A stretch of 51,775 bases of DNA from Clostridium sp. K13 (GCF_019734195.1 NZ_JAASHM010000024.1:1-51775), one strand, 5' to 3'. Numbered from the stretch's first letter, positions 35,438 to 44,945 are shown. Program-made: numbers and translations. Notes: a model not told the origin generated them from the sequence alone.

Positions 35438-37516
35438 CTAACTAACCTTTTCTATTTTTACTGGTACATATTTAAAGTTAGGTTCTTTTGAATATGTATC
35501 AAATATTGAAGGTAAAAGTGAGTTTGCTTCTATATAATGCATAGGTGCATAAATATGATTTTTCTTAACAGTTCTTGATAATTTAACAAGAAACTCATTA
35601 CTAACTCCATTTGGCGAAGATATCTTAACAATATCATTTTCCTTTATATTTAATTCTTCTGCTAACTCATTATTTATATTTACATATCCTCTTCTAGGAA
35701 CAATTGCTTCTACATCATATATTTCTCTAGTTCTTGTTTGAGTGTGCCATTGCCCTACTGTACCTCTTCCCGTATTGAATAAATAAGGGTATTCTGATGA
35801 TGGTTCAATTGGAACTGGTGCTACATCCTCATAAATAAATTTAGCCTTTTTACTTGGAGTATAAAATTTATTATCTTCAAATAATCTTCTTTCGTCTTCT
35901 TTAATTTCCTCTCCTTTTCTACAAGGCCATTGTACCCCTCTTGAATCCTTTAATTTATCATAATCTACACCAGTAATATCACAAGGCATTCCTTTTGAAC
36001 ACTCTTTCATAAGTTCAAAAGCCTCTCTTGGAGTCTTCCATTTATCTAAAAGTTTTCCCATTCCTAATGCTTTTCCTACTCCAAGCATAATTTCATAATC
36101 AGTTAATTCATTCTCCTTCTTCTCCAATACTGGGTTTAATTTTGATAATCTTCTTTCTGTATTTATTAATACTCCCTCTTTTTTCAAACCATTTGTAGAT
36201 GGTAGTAATAAATCACAATACTGTGCAGTATCCGTATCTGCATAAATATCTTCTACCACTAAGAAATCAAGGTTTTCTGCAGCTTTTTTAAACTCTAAAT
36301 TATTAATCCATGAGCTTAAAGGGTTAGTTGCAACTACCCATAAAGCCTTTATTTCACCGGAATTTATTTTATCTATAATAACATTGTATGGAAGGGTTGG
36401 TTTTGTTGGAAGCATAGCTTCATCCATCTCTAAAACTTCAGCAATTCTAGCCCTTCTTGCTGGATCACTATATTCACCTCCACCATAAAAACCAGTTGTA
36501 TTACTAAATAATCTTGAGCCCATAGCATTACATTGACCTGTTATAGAGTTAGCTCCAGTTCCTACCTTCCCTATATTTCCTGTCATTAAAGCAATGTTAA
36601 TTATTGCTTGTGCATTTCTTACAGCTTGATATCCTTGGTTTATTCCCATAGTCCACCAAAGAGATACTCTTTCACCTTCATGTATTATTTTTGCAAGCTC
36701 CAACATTCGCTCACTAGATATACCTGTTTCATGTTCTATCTTATCTAAAGTAAAACTTTTTACCTTTTCTTTAAACCCTTCAAAGTCCTCAGTATAATTT
36801 TCTATATATTCATTATCAATCCAGCCTTTTTCAATTAAAATATTAGCTAACGTATATAAAAATGTTAAATCACTTTTTGGTTTTATATCATACCAAATAT
36901 CACAGTTAGTTACTGTTTCAGACCTTCTTGGATCAACAGCAATAAGTTTAGCATTTCTCTTATTATTTCTCACTCTACTCCAAAGAATTGGATGACATAC
37001 TACAGGATTTGATCCTATTAATATAATTACATCTGACTCTTCTAAATCTTTTAATGTATAAGGTGGAGCATCAAATCCAAAGCTTTGCTTGTATGCTACA
37101 ACTGATGTTGCCATACAAAGTCTAGTGTTTCCATCTCCATTTCCACCTAAAAAACTTCTTCCTATATGCCCAATAAGAGCCATCTCTTCTGTTGCTAATT
37201 GTCCTGTACTTATAAATGCAAAACTTTCTTTTCCATATTTATTTTGAATATCTAATACTCTATCTGCAAAAAGCTTAAATGCATCATTCCATGATATTTG
37301 TCTCATAAGTCCTTCTTCATCTCTCATAAGAGGTAATACAGGATTATGAAATTTTGTGTTTTGTTTATCTAAATTTAAACCTTTAGTACAACAAAACCCT
37401 GTATTTACAGGATAATCTACAGTAGGCACAACCTTTTTTATTTCTCCATCTTCAACATGAAAATCAAGATTGCAAGCTATAGAACAATAATTACAAGTTG
37501 ATCTTATAACTTTCAT
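35438..37516 (-). CDS. Molybdopterin-dependent nitrate reductase (NarB/NasA-like)
   Basis: A 692-residue molybdoenzyme without signal peptide, hence cytoplasmic. An N-terminal [4Fe-4S] site is formed by Cys8, Cys11, Cys15 and Cys42 or 43. The putative Mo ligand is the Cys in NTRLCMATS near 140, the form found in assimilatory and periplasmic nitrate reductases; formate dehydrogenases have selenocysteine or a different context. The C-terminal molybdopterin-binding domain starts near 580 (FNTGRGTVGQWHTQTRT). I start at the internal ATG with AAGGAGTG upstream. It follows asrC by 52 bases in the same operon, so nitrate reduction is coupled with AsrABC. Confidence 0.88.
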   Translation of the reverse strand: MKVIRSTCNYCSIACNLDFHVEDGEIKKVVPTVDYPVNTGFCCTKGLNLDKQNTKFHNPVLPLMRDEEGLMRQISWNDAFKLFADRVLDIQNKYGKESFAFISTGQLATEEMALIGHIGRSFLGGNGDGNTRLCMATSVVAYKQSFGFDAPPYTLKDLEESDVIILIGSNPVVCHPILWSRVRNNKRNAKLIAVDPRRSETVTNCDIWYDIKPKSDLTFLYTLANILIEKGWIDNEYIENYTEDFEGFKEKVKSFTLDKIEHETGISSERMLELAKIIHEGERVSLWWTMGINQGYQAVRNAQAIINIALMTGNIGKVGTGANSITGQCNAMGSRLFSNTTGFYGGGEYSDPARRARIAEVLEMDEAMLPTKPTLPYNVIIDKINSGEIKALWVVATNPLSSWINNLEFKKAAENLDFLVVEDIYADTDTAQYCDLLLPSTNGLKKEGVLINTERRLSKLNPVLEKKENELTDYEIMLGVGKALGMGKLLDKWKTPREAFELMKECSKGMPCDITGVDYDKLKDSRGVQWPCRKGEEIKEDERRLFEDNKFYTPSKKAKFIYEDVAPVPIEPSSEYPYLFNTGRGTVGQWHTQTRTREIYDVEAIVPRRGYVNINNELAEELNIKENDIVKISSPNGVSNEFLVKLSRTVKKNHIYAPMHYIEANSLLPSIFDTYSKEPNFKYVPVKIEKVS

Positions 37517-37568
37517 ATAAAACACTCCTTCTTTTACAAACTTACACTTATCTAATTTAAAAATTATT

Positions 37569-38552
37569 TTACTTCCTCATATAATGTACTCCACTCCAAT
37601 TTACATTTTCACTTACTTCTGCAATATCAGGCAGATTAACTCCATCAAGAGCCCATTTTTTATACTCTTTATATCCGGTTCTATCAACTATATATCCAAT
37701 ATGTTCTTTTCCATAAGGTGCATCTGGACTTATATACTCCCTAACAAACTTATAAGTATTGTCTATAACCTTTAATACCGTATCTTCATCTGCCCATTTT
37801 ATAAAATCTTCTGCAATTCTTGGATTGGTTTTACCTGTTCTCCCCATAATAACAATTCTAAAATATTTTTTAGGACTTCTAGTCCACGCATTATTAGGAC
37901 ACGCTAATACACATTCTCCACATCCAATACATTTACTAGGATCTCTTATAACCTTATAGTTTTTAGCAGTTAATGCTGTTGTTGAAACTTGTTTACACTT
38001 TTTAACACAAGCTCCACAAGATACACATCTATATGAATCATAAACTGGAAGACACATTCCTATTATTCCTATATCATGCATTCTAGCTTTAATACAATCA
38101 TTAGGACATCCTGTTGCTGCAATTTTAACATGCAAATCATCAGGATAAACCATATCTTCAATCTTCCTAGCTAATTCTGTAGTATTATATTGTGCTTTAG
38201 GACAAACATTGTTACCGATACAAGATGTTATATTTCTTGTACCTGCAGATGGATATCCACTCTCCCTATGTTTTTGATTAGTTCCCATATTATCTATAAT
38301 AGGTTGAAGTGCTTCATTTACTTCATTCATACATTCCATAGGAATTCCTAATACTTCAAAGCCTTGTCTTGTTGTAATATGTACTCTTCCATCTCCATAC
38401 TTATCCGCTAAATCGGCAACTATCTTTAATGTATCTGATTTAATTGATCCACCTGGAATTCTAATTCTTACTGCTGTCATATATTTATTTTTAGTTATTC
38501 TAAAAGCATTTTTCATTGTCTTTCTTGTGTTTAAATCATGTACAAGAGTCAT
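37569..38552 (-). CDS. asrC: Anaerobic sulfite reductase subunit C (sirohaem)
   Basis: A 327-residue catalytic subunit. It has a nitrite/sulfite reductase ferredoxin-like half (VHITTRQGFEVLGI), the sirohaem-[4Fe-4S] cysteines in CIGNNVCPKAQ and TGCPNDC, and two inserted ferredoxin clusters, CVSCGACVKKC and CIGCGECVLACP. It reduces sulfite to sulfide in six electrons and related enzymes also reduce nitrite to ammonium. It is third in asrABC, 12 bases after asrB, with AGGAGGGA before ATG. Length and order match AsrABC systems. Confidence 0.94.
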   Translation of the reverse strand: MTLVHDLNTRKTMKNAFRITKNKYMTAVRIRIPGGSIKSDTLKIVADLADKYGDGRVHITTRQGFEVLGIPMECMNEVNEALQPIIDNMGTNQKHRESGYPSAGTRNITSCIGNNVCPKAQYNTTELARKIEDMVYPDDLHVKIAATGCPNDCIKARMHDIGIIGMCLPVYDSYRCVSCGACVKKCKQVSTTALTAKNYKVIRDPSKCIGCGECVLACPNNAWTRSPKKYFRIVIMGRTGKTNPRIAEDFIKWADEDTVLKVIDNTYKFVREYISPDAPYGKEHIGYIVDRTGYKEYKKWALDGVNLPDIAEVSENVNWSGVHYMRK

Positions 38553-38564
38553 ATCCTATCCCTC

Positions 38565-39359
38565 CTAATCATATAAAGTTTTTCCAAAAGCATAATTAAA
38601 CACTGGTCCATCAGTACATATATAAGTAGTATTCATTCTGCAATGTCCACACTTACCAAGTCCACAGCTCATCTTTCTTTCATAAGAAACCCAAATATTA
38701 TAATCCTGTATACCTATCTTTTGGAATTCTATTATTGAAAACTTCATCATCATTGGAGGGCCAACAATAACTACAGAAACATTACTCTTATCGTTTATAT
38801 TTAACTCTGGTATATACTTAGTTACAAGTCCAATACTGCCATTATAATCTTCATCAGCTTTATCCACAGTCAATATGACATTAAATTTAGACTTCCACTT
38901 CTCTATATCTTCCTTAAATAAAATATCTTCAGGAGATCTAAATCCACATATTAATGTTGCACTTTTACATTTATCTATATTTTCATAAAAGTACTCTAAA
39001 ATACCTCTAACAGGTGCTAATCCACTTCCCCCTGATACAATTATAATTTCCTTATCAACATAATTTTTTATCTCAAATCCATTTCCATAAGGTCCTCTTA
39101 ATCTCATAGTGTCGCCTATATTTAACTTAAATATCTCTTCAGTAACTTTTCCAACTTCTCTAATAGTAAAATCTAAATACTCATCACTAAATCCAGATAC
39201 TGATATTGGTGATTCACCATACTTAGGCATTGATATTTCAAAAAATTGTCCTGGATTTATTTCATCACATTTTCTAGTAACTCTAAAAGTCCACTCTTTT
39301 GGAGTATGCTTAATAATATCTAGAATTTTTACTTCATAAGGAATATATTCATTTACCAT
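38565..39359 (-). CDS. asrB: Anaerobic sulfite reductase subunit B (FAD/NAD and 2Fe-2S)
   Basis: A 264-residue ferredoxin-NADP reductase-like subunit. An FAD-binding beta barrel (about 1-95, with MRLRGPYGNGF) is followed by an NAD-binding domain (IIIVSGGSGLAPVRGIL) and a C-terminal 2Fe-2S site with Cys in CGLGKCGHCRMNTTYIC. It takes electrons from NADH for the sulfite reductase complex. It is three bases after asrA and 12 before asrC. Confidence 0.94.
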   Translation of the reverse strand: MVNEYIPYEVKILDIIKHTPKEWTFRVTRKCDEINPGQFFEISMPKYGESPISVSGFSDEYLDFTIREVGKVTEEIFKLNIGDTMRLRGPYGNGFEIKNYVDKEIIIVSGGSGLAPVRGILEYFYENIDKCKSATLICGFRSPEDILFKEDIEKWKSKFNVILTVDKADEDYNGSIGLVTKYIPELNINDKSNVSVVIVGPPMMMKFSIIEFQKIGIQDYNIWVSYERKMSCGLGKCGHCRMNTTYICTDGPVFNYAFGKTLYD

Positions 39360-39362
39360 CTT

Positions 39363-40376
39363 TTACTCCCCCCTTTGCTTACTCTTAACAAATTGAGTTA
39401 CTTTATTCATAGCTGTAGATATTGATATATATTGAGGGCATACATCATCACATCTTCCACAACCTACACACATTTGCGGTCCAAATCTTTCACCATAATC
39501 ATACATTTTGTGCATAGTCTTATATCTCATTCTATCCCCATTTCTTACCCTAACATCATGACCTCCTGCCATTAAAGAAAAACCTGGTATCTGACACGAA
39601 GCCCCTACTCTTCTTCGTTCTCCACACCTTAAATTGTCCTGACTTACTATATCCTGCATTGTATAACAAGAACAAGTTGGACAAGAAAGATTACATCTTC
39701 CACAAGCTATACATCTATAATCATACTCTCTCCATAACTCTGCCTCTGCTACCTCTAGAGGATTCAGTTTTTCTGGTAATGTTACAGTTACATCATTAGA
39801 AGATACAAATTCAATATTAAAGTCTGCCTCTTCTCCTATAAAAATATCCTTAAACTCTTCATCTTTTACATCTACATACACATCACCCTTATCAACTTTA
39901 ATACCTAAAGAATAATCATCTGTTTTATTGGTACCAAAGCTTACACAAAAACAATTTCTAAAGCTTTCTGCACATCCTATCACCACTATTTTCACCTTAT
40001 CTCTAAGCCTTTTATAATAATAATCTGGTTCTTTTCCATTCTTTAAATAAACATTATCTATTCTATGTAATCCATGAACATCACAAGATCTCATAAATAC
40101 CAACATTTTTCTTTTATCTATTGTTGGAATTTTATATTCATCTTCTGTGTAATAAAATAATGTTTCTGTAACAGGCATAACTACTTCTTTAGCTGTAAAG
40201 TGTGATTTACGATCAAATTCAATCTCATTAATACTTTTTACTTCTTCATATCTAATTACATCTGTATCTGAATATTGACCAGCATATGGTATAGATACTG
40301 GTGCTATTACTTTATACTCACCTTTAATTTCATTAAGTATTTCATCAAATTTTTGAACAGTAATTTTTATTTTCAT
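39363..40376 (-). CDS. asrA: Anaerobic sulfite reductase subunit A (4Fe-4S)
   Basis: A 337-residue iron-sulfur subunit with two C-terminal ferredoxin clusters, CIACGRCNLSCPTCSC near 220 and CVGCGRCDDVCPQ near 300. It passes electrons between AsrB and AsrC. First gene of the six-gene operon, with GAGAGGTGG before ATG. Upstream, 40450-40463 is a 14-base palindrome (TTTATATATATAAA) that might bind a regulator but is AT-rich enough to occur by chance. Confidence 0.93.
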   Translation of the reverse strand: MKIKITVQKFDEILNEIKGEYKVIAPVSIPYAGQYSDTDVIRYEEVKSINEIEFDRKSHFTAKEVVMPVTETLFYYTEDEYKIPTIDKRKMLVFMRSCDVHGLHRIDNVYLKNGKEPDYYYKRLRDKVKIVVIGCAESFRNCFCVSFGTNKTDDYSLGIKVDKGDVYVDVKDEEFKDIFIGEEADFNIEFVSSNDVTVTLPEKLNPLEVAEAELWREYDYRCIACGRCNLSCPTCSCYTMQDIVSQDNLRCGERRRVGASCQIPGFSLMAGGHDVRVRNGDRMRYKTMHKMYDYGERFGPQMCVGCGRCDDVCPQYISISTAMNKVTQFVKSKQRGE

Positions 40377-40497
40377 TAGTTACCACCTCTCTTTGTCATA
40401 AAAATATTTTTTGTAAAATTCTTCATTTATATTCATCTATTATCATTTGTTTATATATATAAATAAATTCATAATTATTTTAGATTAAATAAAAAAT

Positions 40498-40543
40498 GAT
40501 CTATATCTAACCAACCTAATTAAAAGTTATTTAGATATAGACC
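40498..40543 (-). terminator. Terminator of the PHP gene
   Basis: On the minus strand GGTCTATATCTAA pairs with TTAGATATAGATC, followed by ATTTTTTATTT. It begins at the stop of the PHP gene and insulates the asr promoter. Confidence 0.8.
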
Positions 40544-41239
40544 TTAAATTAATATATTTAAAAATCTTTCTATTTCTTCACTATTTAAATATACATCTCC
40601 TATCATTCCATGAATTCTATAGGCTTCAATAAAATTATGGAAATCTGATCCAGCTGTATAAATAATATTTCTTTTATTTGCAATATCTATAAAATACTTA
40701 GTATCCTCTTCTGAATTTTTAAAATATTTTGCTTCAATCCCATCAAACTTTATATTAATAATATTATCAAAATCTTTTTTACATAAAAGCACAGGATGAG
40801 CAAGTACTACTACTGCTCCAAAATACCTTAATATATCAACACCAGTTTGAACACATAGCTTATTCTTAAAGCCACAAAAATCTATTTTATCTTCAAATCC
40901 TCTTCTTATATCCTTAATTCTTTGCTGCTTAACCTTTAAAAGTACTTCCTTTAATAAATCATTCTTATAGCTATCATCTTTAAAGTATCCCAATACATGT
41001 ACCCTGCAATCATTATATCTAGTAGATAATTCTACACCTGGTATTACAGCAACATTATTTTTTTTACCTTCTATAATAGCTTCATCTATACCATCTGTAT
41101 TATTATGATCTGTTATTGATATTATATCCATATCTCTCTTCTTGGCCAAATTAATTATTTGACTTGGCATTAAGCTGCCATCCGAATAAGTTGAGTGTAT
41201 ATGAAAATCACCTTTATTATACATATTACTTATTTTCAT
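40544..41239 (-). CDS. PHP domain phosphoesterase
   Basis: A 231-residue PHP-domain protein with metal ligands in GDFHIHSTYSDGS (His12... pattern HxH), SITDHNNTDG, VIPGVELS, AHPV and GSDFHN. Related small PHP proteins hydrolyse nucleoside or RNA 3',5'-phosphates (YciV/RNase AM type) or histidinol phosphate. The substrate is not predictable. The ribosome binding site is weak (ATTAGG close to the ATG). It is downstream of rplT after a strong terminator and has its own transcript. Confidence 0.87.
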   Translation of the reverse strand: MKISNMYNKGDFHIHSTYSDGSLMPSQIINLAKKRDMDIISITDHNNTDGIDEAIIEGKKNNVAVIPGVELSTRYNDCRVHVLGYFKDDSYKNDLLKEVLLKVKQQRIKDIRRGFEDKIDFCGFKNKLCVQTGVDILRYFGAVVVLAHPVLLCKKDFDNIINIKFDGIEAKYFKNSEEDTKYFIDIANKRNIIYTAGSDFHNFIEAYRIHGMIGDVYLNSEEIERFLNILI

Positions 41240-41319
41240 CCTAATATTTATCTCATATATATTATATTCATAATAATATATTATTGTTTTTAAATTAGAA
41301 CTTATTTTATTTCAAAAAA

Positions 41320-41343
41320 AAAGCAATCCTTTCGGATTGCTTT
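41320..41343 (-). terminator. Terminator of the infC-rpmI-rplT operon
   Basis: A perfect 10-bp stem, AAAGCAATCC with GGATTGCTTT, around a GAAA loop on the minus strand, followed by nine T. Confidence 0.95.
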
Positions 41344-41355
41344 ATGCAAATAAAA

Positions 41356-41715
41356 TTATTTACTTAATTGAGCTTTTGCAGTTTCTACTAAGTTTGCAAA
41401 TGCTTTTGGATCGTTGATAGCTATTTCAGATAACATCTTTCTGTTCATGTCGATTCCAGCTAATTTGATTCCGTTCATGAATTTTGAGTATGAAAGACCG
41501 TTCATTCTTGTAGCAGCATTAATTCTTGCTATCCATAATCTTCTGAAATCTCTCTTCTTTAATCTTCTTCCAACGTATGCATTTCTTAAAGCTCTGATTA
41601 CAGATTCGTTAGCAGTTCTGAATAATCTGCTCTTCCCACCGTAGTAACCTTTTGCAAGCTTTAAAACTTTTTTATGATTCTTACGAGCATTTACCGCTCT
41701 CTTAACTCTTGCCAT
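41356..41715 (-). CDS. rplT: 50S ribosomal protein L20
   Basis: A 119-residue L20 with the typical start [26 protein letters not shown] and a globular C-terminal half. L20 binds 23S rRNA early in 50S assembly and in Firmicutes also represses its own operon by binding the leader RNA. Third gene of infC-rpmI-rplT; AGGAGGAAT precedes ATG. Confidence 0.98.
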   Translation of the reverse strand: MARVKRAVNARKNHKKVLKLAKGYYGGKSRLFRTANESVIRALRNAYVGRRLKKRDFRRLWIARINAATRMNGLSYSKFMNGIKLAGIDMNRKMLSEIAINDPKAFANLVETAKAQLSK

Positions 41716-41741
41716 TTTGTATTCCTCCTAAGTCCTCTATA

Positions 41742-41939
41742 TTATAGGTATGGTAATAATTTCTTCATTGCTTTTTCTTGAGTAGTTGAAACGTAAGCTG
41801 CTTTTCTTAAGTTTCTCTTTCTCTTAGCGCTCTTCTTTGTTAAGATATGGCTCTTGAAAGCTTTTGCTCTTTTTAACTTTCCAGTACCAGTCTTCTTAAA
41901 TCTTTTTGCTGCACCTCTGTGCGTTTTCATTTTTGGCAT
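41742..41939 (-). CDS. rpmI: 50S ribosomal protein L35
   Basis: A 65-residue L35 ([20 protein letters not shown] start, KKLLPYL end), full length. It lies 20 bases after infC and 26 before rplT, the standard order. RBS: AGAGGAGAAT. Confidence 0.98.
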   Translation of the reverse strand: MPKMKTHRGAAKRFKKTGTGKLKRAKAFKSHILTKKSAKRKRNLRKAAYVSTTQEKAMKKLLPYL

Positions 41940-41959
41940 GATAATATTCTCCTCTCTGG

Positions 41960-42472
41960 TTATGCTTTTTTAGGGGCTAATACCATAGTCATGTTTCTTC
42001 CTTCTTGTTTAGCTGCTTTTTCAACAGTACAAACATCTTCAAGTTTTGAAACAAAGTTTTCTAAGATTTTTAATCCTAGGTGACCTAATGTTGCTTCTCT
42101 ACCTTTGAATCTAACAGTGACTTTAACTTTATCCCCGTCTAATAAGAACTTTCTAGCATTCTTAGCTTTAATAGCAATGTCATTTTCTTCAATAGTTAAA
42201 CTACATCTGATTTCTTTAATAACAGTTACTTTTTGCTTTTTCTTAGCCTCTTTTTCCTTTTTAGATTGCTCGTAAATGTATTTGCCTAAATCCATTATTT
42301 TACATACTGGTGGCACTGCAGTTGGAGAAATCATTACTAAATCTAAGTCCTTCTCTTCTGCTATTTGTAGAGCTTCATTTCTTGAGATAACTCCTAATTG
42401 ACTACCATCTGAATCAATTACTCTTAACTCTCTTTCTCTAATACTTTCATTACAAGTAAAGTTTTTACTGAT
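41960..42472 (-). CDS. infC: Translation initiation factor IF-3, rare ATC start
   Basis: A 170-residue IF3: N-terminal domain (about 5-75), a Lys-rich linker ([15 protein letters not shown]) and a C-terminal domain with [13 protein letters not shown] place the start at ATC (42472). The only in-frame GTG upstream, at 42481, lies inside the GGAGGTG ribosome binding site, whereas ATC is eight bases from GGAGG. A non-AUG start is the classic feature of infC, because IF3 rejects such codons and so limits its own synthesis. The first residues of the mature protein would be [13 protein letters not shown]. Confidence 0.9.
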   Translation of the reverse strand: MSKNFTCNESIRERELRVIDSDGSQLGVISRNEALQIAEEKDLDLVMISPTAVPPVCKIMDLGKYIYEQSKKEKEAKKKQKVTVIKEIRCSLTIEENDIAIKAKNARKFLLDGDKVKVTVRFKGREATLGHLGLKILENFVSKLEDVCTVEKAAKQEGRNMTMVLAPKKA

Positions 42473-42650
42473 AACATTCACCTCCGATAAAATCTATCAA
42501 GAAAAATATATAAATAAAAGGGCAGCATAATTGCCGCCCTCGTATTATTTAGAAAATCTAGACTTTCTTCTAGATAAAAATCCAATAAACTCATTACCTT
42601 ACTAAGCTTAGCCGTAAGGCGAGAAACGGCTGTTTCTTCTTGACGAAACT
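42473..42650 (-). ncRNA. infC-rpmI-rplT leader (L20-type attenuator)
   Basis: A leader of about 170 bases between the promoter and infC with several stems: AGCCGT...ACGGCT, ATCTAGA...TCTAGAT, and near 42520-42540 GGGCGGCA-ATTA-TGCTGCCC followed by a T-rich stretch, which looks like an attenuator terminator. In Bacillus this operon is shut by L20 binding the leader and favouring the terminator. Recognition is by position and structure, not by alignment to the Rfam model. Confidence 0.75.
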
Positions 42651-42651
42651 T

Positions 42652-42680
42652 ATTATAGCATCGTCTTAACATATTGTCAA
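42652..42680 (-). promoter_or_regulatory. Consensus promoter of infC-rpmI-rplT
   Basis: On the minus strand TTGACA (42675-42680) and TATAAT (42652-42657), both perfect, with a 17-base spacer. This strong promoter starts transcription about 170 bases before infC. Confidence 0.9.
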
Positions 42681-42718
42681 ATCTTTTGTTTTATAATTTT
42701 GTTTCTTAAAAATATGAT

Positions 42719-43684
42719 TTATACACAAATACTAATCTGTCTCGTCATATTTCCTTTTGTCATGTAGCACTTTTCTACTATTTTGAAGCCTGCTGAAATT
42801 ATTAAATTATCCATATCTTCAAATGTTATTATAACTAGTTTACGAGCAATTTTTCTTGAAGTATTAATTATTTCTATTTGTTCCTGTATAGTTACAGGTG
42901 AAAATAATCCATAAGGAATATCAACTATGGCAACATCAAAAGTTTCATTTATATTATGCATATCCCCACTAGTTATTATCTCTCTATTATACCCTAGAAA
43001 TTCTATATTATTCCTAGCATTACAGGCAATAGATTTACTAATTTCATAACCTTTTACATCAATACCTAAATCAAGTGCTTCTATAACAACTGTTCCAATT
43101 CCACAACACGGATCAACCAATGTTAATTCTCTATTATCTCCAACAGCTATATTTACTAATGCTCTAGCCATTCTTAACGGCACTGCATTTGAATATGAAT
43201 ATGGCTTATCATTATGTTTTTGCCATTTAAAATTATTTTTTATAAGTTCTCCAAAAATCCACTTATCTTTTACTTTTGTAATTGCTAACTCAATCTTTGG
43301 ATTATGTATATCTGGGAATCCAGTTACAACAAAGCCAATTTCCCTTATAGCTTTAAGACGTTCTTCATAAGAAACATCTCCATTCTCACTCTTTATATAA
43401 TTAACTTTAAAGTCATCATATGATATTTTATTTTCTTTTATTTTATTAATTATGTGTTCTAACTTTTCTTCTATATATATTGAAGAAATTTTTAATTTAA
43501 TAAATGGACTTCTTGATGGATCAAAATTTTTTTCTGAAAACAAATATTTTTCTTTAGGTTCTATTCCAAAAATACTTCTCATTTCCATATTACATAATTC
43601 TTTTTCCATCTCAGAGCAATTAATAAAATAAAAGTTGTCTTTTGGGGTGTTTTCACACTCACTACTTACTATTTTATTGCTCAC
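42719..43684 (-). CDS. TRM11/RlmL-type RNA methyltransferase
   Basis: A class I SAM methyltransferase of about 321 residues. The SAM motif is VDPCCGIGTVVIEALDLG and the catalytic motif IV is DIPYGL, a variant of (N/D)PPY used for N2-guanosine methylation in TRM11/THUMP-type enzymes. I start it at GTG (43684) because AGGGGGTG is correctly placed; longer readings enter the previous gene. An N-terminal region of about 150 residues may be a degenerate RNA-binding domain. tRNA is the most likely substrate. It follows the GltD-like gene by 19 bases and is probably cotranscribed. Confidence 0.8.
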   Translation of the reverse strand: MSNKIVSSECENTPKDNFYFINCSEMEKELCNMEMRSIFGIEPKEKYLFSEKNFDPSRSPFIKLKISSIYIEEKLEHIINKIKENKISYDDFKVNYIKSENGDVSYEERLKAIREIGFVVTGFPDIHNPKIELAITKVKDKWIFGELIKNNFKWQKHNDKPYSYSNAVPLRMARALVNIAVGDNRELTLVDPCCGIGTVVIEALDLGIDVKGYEISKSIACNARNNIEFLGYNREIITSGDMHNINETFDVAIVDIPYGLFSPVTIQEQIEIINTSRKIARKLVIITFEDMDNLIISAGFKIVEKCYMTKGNMTRQISICV

Positions 43685-43703
43685 TTCAACACCCCCTATT
43701 TTT

Positions 43704-44936
43704 TTATTTTTTATTACAATATTCCTCAATGGAATCTGCAACTACTTTTGCATATGCTACAGCATGAACTACAGTATTAGCTCCTGTTACAACATCACCA
43801 GATGCAAACACACCATCTTTTGTTGTATGTCCCTTATCATCTGTAAGCAATAATCCCCATTTATTAGTTTCAAGACCTGTAGTATTAGCAACTATATTCT
43901 TTCTTGGTGATTGACTTACTGCAATAATTATAGAATCACAATTAAATATTCCTTCAGTTCCTTCTAATGTAACAGTGTTTATTCTTCCATCTTCAGTAAC
44001 TTCATTTTTTGTTTCAATATATTTAATTCCTTCTTCAGTTAGCTCTAGTGGTGCTTTAAATAATTCAAACTTAACTCCATCTTCCTTTGCCTCTTCTAAC
44101 TCAACTTTAGTACAAGGCATATTTTCAAAGCCCTTTCTATATACCACATAGACTTCTTCTGCTCCACTTCTTTTAGCTACTCTAGCTGCATCCATAGCAA
44201 CATTTCCTGCTCCTATTACAGCAACTTTTTTCCCTAAATTATATACTTGTGGTGATTTTAAATAATCAATAGCATAATGAACATTTCCTAAAGATTCACC
44301 TTTAATATCTAAAGTTTTAGGATTCCATACTCCAGTTCCTATAAATACAGCTTTATATCCATCAAAGAACAATTTATCAAGTGTAATTACTGGTCCAATT
44401 AAAGTATTAGGTCTTATTTTTACTCCAAGTTCAAGAAGAATTTCTTCATATCTATCTATCATTGAATTTGGTAATCTATATTCAGGAATTCCATATCTAA
44501 GTACTCCTCCTATTTTTTCATGAGCATCAAAAAGAGTAACTTTAAATCCCTTTCTAGCTAAAGCAATTGATAATGTAATCCCTGCTGGACCTGCACCAAT
44601 TATTGCAATACTTTCATTTCTTTTCTCTATACTTTCAAATTTCACTTTATATAAATACTCTTTAGAAATATATTCTTCAATTTCACAAAAGCTAACAGGT
44701 TCACTTTTTATACCCCTAATACAATTTCCCTTACATTGGTCTTCATGTGGACATACTATAGCACAAGCTGCTGATAATGGATTATTATTAAATAATATTT
44801 CACCAGCTTCCATTATCTTATCTTCTTTAAAAAGCTTAACTACCTCTGGAATTTCTGTGCTTATAGGACAGTTTGCCTGACATCTAGCATTTTTACATAA
44901 TAAACATCTATCTGCTTCTAATAATAATCTTTTCAT
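43704..44936 (-). CDS. GltD-like NAD(P)/FAD oxidoreductase with Fe-S N-terminus
   Basis: A 410-residue relative of the glutamate synthase small subunit. The N-terminal helical domain has cysteines CLLCKNARCQANCP and CAIVCPHEDQCKGNC for two [4Fe-4S] clusters; FAD is bound by IIGAGPAGITLSIAL near 112 and NADPH by VIGAGNVAMDAAR. No glutamate synthase large subunit is nearby, so it may be a stand-alone NAD(P)H:ferredoxin-type reductase such as NfnB-like proteins. Start is the second ATG; the first overlaps the AAGGGAG site. Confidence 0.85.
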   Translation of the reverse strand: MKRLLLEADRCLLCKNARCQANCPISTEIPEVVKLFKEDKIMEAGEILFNNNPLSAACAIVCPHEDQCKGNCIRGIKSEPVSFCEIEEYISKEYLYKVKFESIEKRNESIAIIGAGPAGITLSIALARKGFKVTLFDAHEKIGGVLRYGIPEYRLPNSMIDRYEEILLELGVKIRPNTLIGPVITLDKLFFDGYKAVFIGTGVWNPKTLDIKGESLGNVHYAIDYLKSPQVYNLGKKVAVIGAGNVAMDAARVAKRSGAEEVYVVYRKGFENMPCTKVELEEAKEDGVKFELFKAPLELTEEGIKYIETKNEVTEDGRINTVTLEGTEGIFNCDSIIIAVSQSPRKNIVANTTGLETNKWGLLLTDDKGHTTKDGVFASGDVVTGANTVVHAVAYAKVVADSIEEYCNKK

Positions 44937-44945
44937 TTGCATCTC

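Noticed and set aside
40450..40463. FNR/CRP-type operator before asrA
   Set aside because: TTTATATATATAAA is palindromic but lacks the TTGAT-type core and is easily produced by AT-rich sequence.
42478..42672. A 64-codon minus-strand frame before infC
   Set aside because: It covers the structured leader including stems and the attenuator hairpin, and its start lies on the promoter -10 region.
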